NCBI GenBank assembly: GCA_028705905.1
Contig: JAQWCP010000086.1
Location: 1 to 6,735 of the forward strand
Length of the DNA stretch: 6,735 bases
Reading direction: 5' to 3'
Source: Oscillospiraceae bacterium
GTDB lineage: Bacteria; Bacillota; Clostridia; Oscillospirales; Oscillospiraceae
Each line of letters opens with the position of its first letter. The first letter of the stretch is position 1. The translations under genes and the position numbers were made by a program. Below, one piece after another: positions 1-5,241 of this stretch. The notes beneath the pieces are model-generated. The model had not been told where the DNA came from and searched no databases. It saw only the letters and a list, made by a program, of their open reading frames with translations.

Positions 1-273
1 GTTGCAGAGCTGGTGTTGGGTTATCCTAAAAATATGAACGACAGCTTGGGAGACCGGGCGCAAAAAAGTCGGATACTGGAAGAAGAATTAAAGGCAGCGA
101 CAAGTCTTCCAGTTATTCTCTGGGATGAGCGGAGGACGACGGTGGATGCAGAGCGTATCTTGGCCGGACAAGGTGTACGGGGAAAGAAAAAGAAAGCAAA
201 AATTGATGCGGTGGCAGCTACTTTAATCTTAGAAGGGTATTTAGCGTATCGGCAAATACAAAAAGACAATTAG
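1..273 (+). CDS. ruvX: RuvX/YqgF-family putative Holliday junction resolvase, 3' part
   Basis: The reading frame is open from the first base, so the 5' end lies outside the window; 90 residues are visible of a family usually near 140. RuvX/YqgF is an RNase H-fold nuclease family, linked to Holliday junction resolution and, in some bacteria, to 16S rRNA 5'-end maturation. Visible family blocks are LGYPKNMNDS at the start, LPVILWDERRTT in the middle, and KIDAVAATLILEGYL near the end. The Asp of the IDAVAA block is the expected C-terminal catalytic acid; the N-terminal catalytic Asp is outside the window. A lysine-rich stretch (GKKKKAK) precedes that last block, as is common in the family. The gene ends TAG at 271-273, overlaps the stop codon of the opposing gene by 4 nt, and is followed at once by a terminator hairpin. 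Which of the two proposed activities this copy has cannot be told from sequence. Confidence 0.93.
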   Translation, partial: VAELVLGYPKNMNDSLGDRAQKSRILEEELKAATSLPVILWDERRTTVDAERILAGQGVRGKKKKAKIDAVAATLILEGYLAYRQIQKDN

Positions 274-668
274 TGATGGGAAGCATTCGGCCGGCGGGCA
301 TCCTCGCCGGCCGTTTTATATCCAAATAGTTCATACAAGCCGATCACCAGCAAAAAAACGCCGAAAAACCGACGCATGAGCCCGGTTTCCAGCCCTGTTG
401 CCAAAAAGGCAAATAGGGCTGTGGAGATCAGCCCGCACAAGATGGCGGGCAGCAAAGCGGTACGGTCGATAAATCCATTTTTAAAGTGAGAGGGTAGAGA
501 GGCTAAAGAGGCGGGCAGAAAATACAGCAGATTGATCCCCTGAGCTGTTTGTTGCGGGACTCCGGTGAAGACAGAAAGATAAATTAGAAGGAGAGTACCA
601 CCGCCCACGCCGAAAGCAGAAAGCACACCCGTTGCAGTACCTACAAGAAGGGCAAATAAAATTTCCAA
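270..668 (-). CDS. TSUP (TauE/SafE) family membrane protein, C-terminal-half-like subunit
   Basis: A predicted 132-residue inner-membrane protein with about four hydrophobic segments (roughly residues 2-34, 41-60, 71-93 and 98-116). The first segment carries GVLSAFGVGGGTLLL, which matches the Gly-rich repeat of the TauE/SafE (TSUP) family, whose members export or import sulfite, sulfonates or other small organic anions. Standard TSUP proteins have about 250 residues in two homologous halves; this gene covers one half and the adjacent upstream gene resembles the other. I chose the TTG at 668-666 because a strong AAAGGAG lies 8 nt before it and the product then begins at the membrane segment. 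An ATG at 692 and a longer frame to 767 lack an SD, and the longer frame would overlap the preceding gene. The last residues (GEDARRPNASHH) are hydrophilic and share DNA with the ruvX terminator. The substrate is unknown. The split appears genuine rather than a recent frameshift, because the two genes are separated by 35 nt and each has its own SD. Confidence 0.82.
   Translation of the reverse strand: MEILFALLVGTATGVLSAFGVGGGTLLLIYLSVFTGVPQQTAQGINLLYFLPASLASLPSHFKNGFIDRTALLPAILCGLISTALFAFLATGLETGLMRRFFGVFLLVIGLYELFGYKTAGEDARRPNASHH
288..317 (+). terminator. Rho-independent terminator of ruvX, inside the opposing gene
   Basis: A perfect 9-bp GC-rich stem (288-296 pairing with 305-313) with an 8-nt loop is followed directly by TTTT and AT-rich sequence on the plus strand, 14 nt after the ruvX stop. 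On the minus strand no T-run follows the stem, so it should act only on plus-strand transcription. The whole element lies within the last codons of the convergent minus-strand transporter gene. Confidence 0.8.
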
Positions 669-676
669 ACATGCAT

Positions 677-683
677 CTCCTTT
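677..683 (-). promoter_or_regulatory. Ribosome binding site that sets a TTG start
   Basis: Minus-strand AAAGGAG lies 8 nt upstream of TTG 668-666. It is the only good SD in the 35-nt gap after the upstream half-transporter gene, so it decides the start of the second half-transporter in favour of TTG over the ATG at 692-690, which has no SD. Confidence 0.75.
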
Positions 684-703
684 GTTGCGCATTGGGAAAA
701 AGA

Positions 704-1072
704 TTAAAAGAAGAGAGATTTGATGCCACCATAGAGCAATAATAAGCCGAAGATCCAGCGCAGCCATTGTGTTGGGATTTTATGAAACCATTTTCCGCCG
801 AAAAACCCGCCGATGAATCCACCGCAGAGATACGGGATGGCATCCCATATGGAAAACGGCGTGCGCAGCAAATAGATGATGGCAGAGACGACACAAAGAG
901 GTAAGATGATGGCCACTGAGGTGGCAAATGCCTGGCGCTGCTTTAACCCCGCCCAGCGGGTGAGCAGAGGCACCAAGATCATACCACCGCCGCCGCCGAA
1001 AAAGCCGTTGGCGATACCTGCCAGAGCTCCGGCGATGGCGCATTTGACACGATGCGAACAATGTAATTGCAT
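704..1072 (-). CDS. TSUP (TauE/SafE) family membrane protein, N-terminal-half-like subunit
   Basis: A predicted 122-residue membrane protein with about four hydrophobic segments (roughly residues 9-37, 48-69, 79-96 and 103-121). The first contains GIANGFFGGGGGMILVPLL, the hallmark Gly-rich first repeat of TSUP permeases; TSVAIILPL and a GGFIGGFFGGK segment follow in the expected order. It has half the usual family length and ends 35 nt before a second gene that looks like the other half, so the two products probably assemble into one transporter (inference). The ATG at 1072-1070 follows purine-rich GGAGAGGGGG with about 5 nt between its last G and the ATG. That SD is the 3' arm of a perfect 12-bp inverted repeat, suggesting translational control. 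Upstream transcription from ftsH should stop at the hairpin 1274-1313, so a promoter is expected between about 1120 and 1273; that stretch holds an AT-rich patch (ATAATAT near 1211-1218) but no convincing -35/-10 pair. The substrate is unknown. Confidence 0.83.
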   Translation of the reverse strand: MQLHCSHRVKCAIAGALAGIANGFFGGGGGMILVPLLTRWAGLKQRQAFATSVAIILPLCVVSAIIYLLRTPFSIWDAIPYLCGGFIGGFFGGKWFHKIPTQWLRWIFGLLLLYGGIKSLFF

Positions 1073-1075
1073 AAC

Positions 1076-1119
1076 AACCCCCTCTCCACCCCGTTAGTTT
1101 GGGCAAAGGAGAGGGGGTT
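1076..1119 (-). promoter_or_regulatory. Hairpin covering the SD of the first half-transporter gene
   Basis: A perfect 12-bp inverted repeat: 1108-1119 pairs with 1076-1087 around a 20-nt loop. In the minus-strand transcript the 3' arm is GGAGAGGGGGTT, which holds the SD, and ends 3 nt before the ATG at 1072. No T-run follows it on the minus strand (the next bases are GTTATG), so it is not a normal terminator there; on the plus strand the following TTTATT is weak and no plus-strand gene precedes it. The simplest reading is a leader structure that masks the ribosome binding site. A second segment upstream (1149-1161) is also complementary to the SD arm apart from a bulge and one mismatch. I do not recognise a known riboswitch class. 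Confidence 0.55.
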
Positions 1120-1273
1120 TATTCCACCGTACGATACAGAGAACCAAAGAGAAGGGGGTGGCAGCCGGGTAAGGTACAATGACTTGCGCATAATCTTTGA
1201 CACGACCCCTATATTATCATCGGCATTACATGGAAAATAGAGCTGGAAAGCCAGAAGAAAGGGGGAGAAAGAG

Positions 1274-1313
1274 AAAATGGCCCTGCAAATTTTGAAATTT
1301 GCAGGGCCATTTT
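1274..1313 (-). terminator. Strong terminator after ftsH
   Basis: A perfect 19-bp stem (1274-1292 with 1295-1313) with only two unpaired central bases, realistically an 8-nt TTTCAAAA-type loop. It begins 22 nt after the ftsH stop. Read on the minus strand the stem ends in TTTT and runs on into CTCTTTCT. The opposite strand also ends in TTTT, so it could work both ways, but only ftsH transcription is known to approach it. It separates the housekeeping operon from the transporter pair. Confidence 0.85.
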
Positions 1314-1335
1314 GGTTGTTTTCCAGCGGTTTCCG

Positions 1336-3210
1336 TTAAGCTGGGGTTGGTTCCGGCGCGTGGGGAGGGTCGAAATTGCGATCCGTTGCGAAGACGGACT
1401 GGAAGGTGTCGGAATCCATGGTTTCATATTCTAATAAATATGCAGCAATTTGTTTTACTTTATCCATGTTTTTGCCCAAGATCGTTTCGCATTCAGTGTA
1501 AGCTTTGTCGATAAGTGCCTTCACTTCCTCGTCAATGATTGCGGCGACTTCTTCCGAGTAAGGACGGGCCTGGGTCATGCTGCGGCCGATAAATATTTCA
1601 TCATGGCCGGACTCAAAGGAGATGGTACCAAGTCTAGCGCTCATGCCGTATACGGTTACCATTTTTCGCGCGATAGCGGAGGCGCGACGGATATCGTCTG
1701 ATGCGCCAGTAGAGATATCGCCCAGTACCATTTGCTCTGCAACACGGCCACCTAACAGGGAGACAATTTGCTGGAACATCTCGTTGCGGGAGACGAAGTT
1801 CTTGTCCTCCTGGGGCAGAAAGATCGTCATACCGCCTGCTTGCCCCCGCGGCACAATGGAAATTTGATGCACTGGTGCGTGGGTTTCCAAATTTCGGATG
1901 ACAACCGCGTGTCCGGCCTCATGGTAGGCAGTCAATTCTCGTTCACGTGCGGAGACAACTTTGCTCTTTTTCTCCGGGCCTGCCACCACTTTGATCATTG
2001 CTTCTTGCAAGTCGCTCATGGTGATGAAGCGTTGCCCACGGCGCACAGCCAAAAGCGCGCCCTCGTTGACCAGGTTTTCCAAGTCGGCTCCCGTAAAACC
2101 AGAGGTGATTTTTCCTAGAGCAGCAAGATCCACATCTTCTGCCAAAGGTTTTCCGCGGGTGTGCACTTTTAAAATGGCTTCTCGACCCCGCATATCCGGC
2201 ATGCCCACGAAGACCTGGCGATCGAACCGGCCGGGACGGAGCAAGGCGGGGTCCAAGATATCGGGGCGGTTGGTGGCGGCCAGCACGATGACGCCTTCGT
2301 TGTTCCCAAATCCGTCCATCTCCACCAGGAGCTGGTTCAACGTCTGTTCCCGTTCGTCGTGTCCGCCGCCCAAACCAGCACCCCGCTGGCGACCCACGGC
2401 ATCGATTTCGTCAATAAAGATAATGGCGGGGGCCACTTTTTTGGCTTGGTCAAATAAGTCCCGAACCCGGGAAGCACCCACACCCACATAAAGCTCTACG
2501 AAGTCGGAGCCGGAAATGGACAAAAATTGCACCCCCGCTTCGCCTGCCACTGCCTTGGCGATCAAGGTTTTGCCGGTGCCCGGCGGGCCCACCAATAAAA
2601 CGCCTTTGGGGATTCGTGCGCCCAGACTGATGAAGCGTTTGGGATTGCGCAGAAACTCCACAATCTCTTGTAGCTCCTCTTTCTCCTCATCGGCGCCAGC
2701 CACGTCGGCAAATGTGGTCTTTTTCTTCTCATCGTACGCCGTTTTGGTGCGTGCCTTTCCAAACTTGGCCGTTTTATCTCCGCCACCGGCGGCGGCGGCC
2801 CTGCTGAACATAAAGTACCAAATCAAGGCCATGACGACGATCAGAACCACATAAGGCAGGAAGGAGAACCACCAAGGGGCTTCAAACCCCGCAGGATAAT
2901 CATACTCTTTGATGATCCCCTGCGCATGCTGTTGGTCAATGAGTTCATGGAGGTCATTGTAAAACACGTCAAAGCTGGCCAATTCATATGTGAATGTATA
3001 CGTTCCGTCAATTGGCTCTGCAAGGACAACGGTCAATGTTTTACCATCCACTGAGAATTGTTCTACTTTTTTGGTTTCAAACAAATCACGTATTTCCGAA
3101 TAGATGAGATCATTGGTTTCGCTGGTCTGCCGCAGGATGATAATGGTACTGATTAAGATGATAATAATCAGTGCATAAAACCCAATGTCTCTCAAGTTGA
3201 TTTTTTTCAA
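1336..3210 (-). CDS. ftsH: ATP-dependent zinc metalloprotease FtsH
   Basis: A 624-residue membrane-anchored AAA+ protease that extracts and degrades membrane and regulatory proteins as a hexamer. Order of parts: membrane segment about 9-27, extracytoplasmic domain about 28-110, membrane segment about 113-136, AAA+ domain, then M41 peptidase. Key motifs: Walker A GPPGTGKT 208-215, pore loop YVG 241-243, Walker B IIFIDEID 263-270, second region of homology TNRPDILDPALLRPGRFD ending at residue 330 with arginine fingers R325 and R328, zinc site HEAGH 430-434, and the likely third zinc ligand D506 in TGASDDI. The pore aromatic is Tyr where many homologues have Phe. Length is normal and the protein looks intact. 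The start is TTG 3210-3208, supported by minus-strand AAGGAAGTGATT 10 nt upstream of it; no ATG lies nearby in frame. It is the last gene of the operon, 115 nt after hpt, and ends at a strong hairpin. The short C-terminal tail is Pro-rich. Confidence 0.98.
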   Translation of the reverse strand: MKKINLRDIGFYALIIIILISTIIILRQTSETNDLIYSEIRDLFETKKVEQFSVDGKTLTVVLAEPIDGTYTFTYELASFDVFYNDLHELIDQQHAQGIIKEYDYPAGFEAPWWFSFLPYVVLIVVMALIWYFMFSRAAAAGGGDKTAKFGKARTKTAYDEKKKTTFADVAGADEEKEELQEIVEFLRNPKRFISLGARIPKGVLLVGPPGTGKTLIAKAVAGEAGVQFLSISGSDFVELYVGVGASRVRDLFDQAKKVAPAIIFIDEIDAVGRQRGAGLGGGHDEREQTLNQLLVEMDGFGNNEGVIVLAATNRPDILDPALLRPGRFDRQVFVGMPDMRGREAILKVHTRGKPLAEDVDLAALGKITSGFTGADLENLVNEGALLAVRRGQRFITMSDLQEAMIKVVAGPEKKSKVVSARERELTAYHEAGHAVVIRNLETHAPVHQISIVPRGQAGGMTIFLPQEDKNFVSRNEMFQQIVSLLGGRVAEQMVLGDISTGASDDIRRASAIARKMVTVYGMSARLGTISFESGHDEIFIGRSMTQARPYSEEVAAIIDEEVKALIDKAYTECETILGKNMDKVKQIAAYLLEYETMDSDTFQSVFATDRNFDPPHAPEPTPA

Positions 3211-3325
3211 AAAAGAATCACTTCCTTATTGGAGGAGCCAAACGTCCCCACCCAGTTTCGTTGCCCAACATTTCATGTTAAACAGAGGAATTGGAGAAGC
3301 CAGAGATGGAAAGAAGGGTGCTCTG
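3211..3325 (-). other. hpt-ftsH intergenic region, the largest gap in the operon
   Basis: The 115 nt between hpt and ftsH hold the ftsH SD at the 3' end and a small 5-bp inverted repeat (AACAT/ATGTT, 3267-3279). No T-run follows this repeat, so I do not call a terminator. I see no convincing sigma-A promoter. In B. subtilis, ftsH has its own promoter in the matching gap, so one here is possible but not shown by the sequence. Confidence 0.4.
3216..3227 (-). promoter_or_regulatory. Extended ribosome binding site of ftsH (TTG start)
   Basis: Minus-strand AAGGAAGTGATT matches 10 of 12 bases of AAGGAGGTGATC, the full complement of the 16S rRNA 3' end. Its GGAAG core is 10 nt before TTG 3210-3208. 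This long match compensates for the weak start codon and fixes the start of ftsH. Confidence 0.75.
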
Positions 3326-3865
3326 TCAATTGGAATAAACAGACGGCTTTAAAATTCCTATGTAGGGCAGATTGCGATAACGTTCTGCATAATCCAAGCC
3401 GTAGCCAACCACAAATTCGTCTGGAATTTCGAATCCGCGATAATTTACCTGAACGGGAACCTTTCGGCGATCCGGCTTGTCTAAAAGGGTGCATAATTGA
3501 ATGGAAGCGGGATTGCGTGCGGAAAGGGTTTTCATGAGATAGTGGAGCGTATTTCCGCTGTCCAAAATGTCTTCTACCACGATGAGATCTTTTCCCACAA
3601 TGTCTTCGCTCAAATCTTTTGTGATCTGGACTGCACCGGAGCTGGAAGTTTTGTTTCCATATGAGGAGACAGCCATGAAGTCAACGGTACAGGGCAGTGT
3701 AATTTGACGCACCAGATCGGCCATAAAGACAAAGGAGCCACGCAGGACACTGATGAGCAAAGGTGCGCGCCCAGCATAATCTTTATTGATTTCTTGGGCG
3801 ATTTGGCGGATGCGGGCGGCAATTTCTTCTGCGGAAAATAAGATTCGTTCGATATCTTGTTCCAT
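3326..3865 (-). CDS. hpt: Hypoxanthine phosphoribosyltransferase
   Basis: A 179-residue type I phosphoribosyltransferase of the cytoplasmic purine salvage pathway, joining hypoxanthine (and usually guanine) to PRPP to give IMP or GMP. Visible motifs: LLISVLRGSFVFMADL (35-51), the PPi-binding loop; VDFMAVSSYGN (61-71), the mobile loop; VVEDILDSGNTL (96-107), the PRPP-binding motif with acids E98, D99 and D102; LLDK (127-130) with the base-contacting Lys; and FVVGYGLDYAERYRNLPYIG (151-170). Length is normal for bacterial Hpt. The ATG at 3865-3863 overlaps the tilS stop as TAATG (1 nt shared), and AGAAGGGATC lies about 10 nt upstream, so translation is probably coupled to tilS. A longer frame running up to 4030 lies entirely inside tilS and adds no family-like sequence. 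Confidence 0.97.
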   Translation of the reverse strand: MEQDIERILFSAEEIAARIRQIAQEINKDYAGRAPLLISVLRGSFVFMADLVRQITLPCTVDFMAVSSYGNKTSSSGAVQITKDLSEDIVGKDLIVVEDILDSGNTLHYLMKTLSARNPASIQLCTLLDKPDRRKVPVQVNYRGFEIPDEFVVGYGLDYAERYRNLPYIGILKPSVYSN

Positions 3866-5238
3866 TACAAATTGATCCCTTCTATTTCGATTTTCAATGC
3901 GGGGTCGCCTGGGGCGGCCACCCAATGTTCTGCCGGACCGAAGCCAGCCACTGCCACCACCTCTGCGTTCGTTGCAAAGACGGGGATGAGATCCCGTATG
4001 TGTCGGGGGATTTTGGCATCGACCATCCATTCTTTTAACGACTTTGTTCCGCCTCGGTGAAACAGGCGAATGGTGTCCCCGGTTTTTCGAGGGCGGATTT
4101 CAAGAGGAGTCTGGGCCGCTTTGGCGGCGTCTAAGAAAAACAGCGTGCCGGAAGGGGGGGTGTCTGCCGCCAAGCACGGCGTTACGGTGATGGTCCACGG
4201 CAAATGGGGGACGCTGATTTTTCCATCAACCGGCAGGGAGACAGGGGAAAAGGTGTCAGAAAAATCAGATGTTTTTGCAAAAAGCAACTCCTCATAGACC
4301 CGTTGTACCAAAGCACCGCGGGGGAGCGTGACGCGCCCGGAAGGGTCGTTGCTGTGCAAAAGAGACAAGATGGCTTTAATGTGAGAAACAGAAATGTCTT
4401 TGCGGCCGACCCCGATTTCCTCCAATGTTTGATATAGGATGCGGGTTGCGATTGCAGGAGGCAGATGCAGCAGCGCCATGCGGGAGACCACCCGATTGTC
4501 TTCTGCCGGCTGGATCAACTCGCTGTGGCGGGCTGTGATGGCGTTGAGATAATCGTGATCTTGCCGCAGCGAGCGGGCGGCAGCGGCGACAGTGGAGGAT
4601 AAATTGGGATTGATGGATTGCAAAATCGGAACCACTTCATGCCGCAGCCGGTTGCGTGTATAAGAACGGTCTTGGTTGGATTCATCTTCTCTGTGTGGGA
4701 TATGATGCACATCCAGATAAGAGAGGATGGCTTTTCGCGGAGTTTGCAGGAGGGGGCGGACGATGTCGCCCCGCCGGGGTGGGATCCCGCACAGGCCGGA
4801 CAGGCCGCTGCCGCGCACAAAGCGCATCAGGATGGTTTCCACGTTGTCATCTGCTGTGTGGGCCGTGGCAATGCGTCCCGCACCCAAAGCTGCGGCTGTT
4901 TTCTGCAGAAACGCGTATCGCATGGCACGCGCGGTTTCCTCTATCCCCTGTCCTGTTTTTGCGGCGGTTGCCCTTACATCGCCCCGGCCCACATGAAACG
5001 GGATGTTCCATTGGGCGCAGATGGATTGCACAAAGGCCTCGTCGGCATCCGAAGCGTCTTGCCGCAGAAGATGGTTATAATGAGCGGCAACCACGGTCAG
5101 GTCGTTTTGCTGCAGTTCTTTTAGAATATGCAGCAGGCACATGGAATCTGCACCGCCGGAAACGGCGCAAAGAACGGTTGCACCGGCAGGAAACATATCA
5201 TACTCTTGAACCAATGAAGAAATTTGCTGAATTAGCAT
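3865..5238 (-). CDS. tilS: tRNA(Ile)-lysidine synthetase
   Basis: A 457-residue enzyme that uses ATP and lysine to convert C34 of the CAU-anticodon tRNA-Ile to lysidine, so that the tRNA reads AUA as isoleucine. The N-terminal PP-loop ATPase carries VSGGADS (26-32), then AAHYNHLLR (51-59), TAHTADDNVET (125-135) and RFVRGSGLSGLCGI (139-152). A middle helical region follows, then the C-terminal TilS domain with RPRKTGDTIRLF (382-393), GGTKSLKEWMVDAKIPRHIR (396-415) and PVFA. The usual ADDQ.ET block reads ADDNVET, a mild substitution. Length is normal. ATG 5238-5236 is preceded by a perfect AAGGAGG at 8-nt spacing, placed inside the end of dnaB; only 3 nt separate the two genes. Its stop overlaps the hpt start. 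The order tilS-hpt-ftsH matches B. subtilis, where TilS and HprT have been reported to act together in activating ftsH transcription. Confidence 0.97.
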   Translation of the reverse strand: MLIQQISSLVQEYDMFPAGATVLCAVSGGADSMCLLHILKELQQNDLTVVAAHYNHLLRQDASDADEAFVQSICAQWNIPFHVGRGDVRATAAKTGQGIEETARAMRYAFLQKTAAALGAGRIATAHTADDNVETILMRFVRGSGLSGLCGIPPRRGDIVRPLLQTPRKAILSYLDVHHIPHREDESNQDRSYTRNRLRHEVVPILQSINPNLSSTVAAAARSLRQDHDYLNAITARHSELIQPAEDNRVVSRMALLHLPPAIATRILYQTLEEIGVGRKDISVSHIKAILSLLHSNDPSGRVTLPRGALVQRVYEELLFAKTSDFSDTFSPVSLPVDGKISVPHLPWTITVTPCLAADTPPSGTLFFLDAAKAAQTPLEIRPRKTGDTIRLFHRGGTKSLKEWMVDAKIPRHIRDLIPVFATNAEVVAVAGFGPAEHWVAAPGDPALKIEIEGINL

Positions 5239-5241
5239 GGG

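Noticed and set aside
270..767. Longer version of the second half-transporter gene, starting at 767 or at the ATG at 692
   Set aside because: Both extensions lack an SD, and the 767 start overlaps the upstream gene in another frame. TTG 668 has AAAGGAG at 8 nt and starts right at the membrane segment.
979..1203. Minus-strand frame (74 codons) upstream of and overlapping the first half-transporter, considered as a leader peptide
   Set aside because: It has no SD at its start or at the internal ATG near 1190, and most of it is out of frame within the transporter gene.
1197..1217. Plus-strand TTGACA at 1197-1202 followed by TATATT/TATTAT, considered as a promoter
   Set aside because: The spacing between the boxes is only about 7 to 9 nt, and it would fire into the 3' end of ftsH with no plus-strand gene downstream.
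1961..2491. Plus-strand open frame (176 codons) opposite ftsH
   Set aside because: It is a Ser/Pro/Arg-rich shadow of the conserved AAA+ domain coding strand, with no recognisable motif.
3326..4030. Extended hpt frame beginning at 4030
   Set aside because: The extra 55 codons lie inside tilS, are rich in Arg, Gly and Pro, and do not resemble Hpt. The ATG at 3865 has an SD and overlaps the tilS stop.
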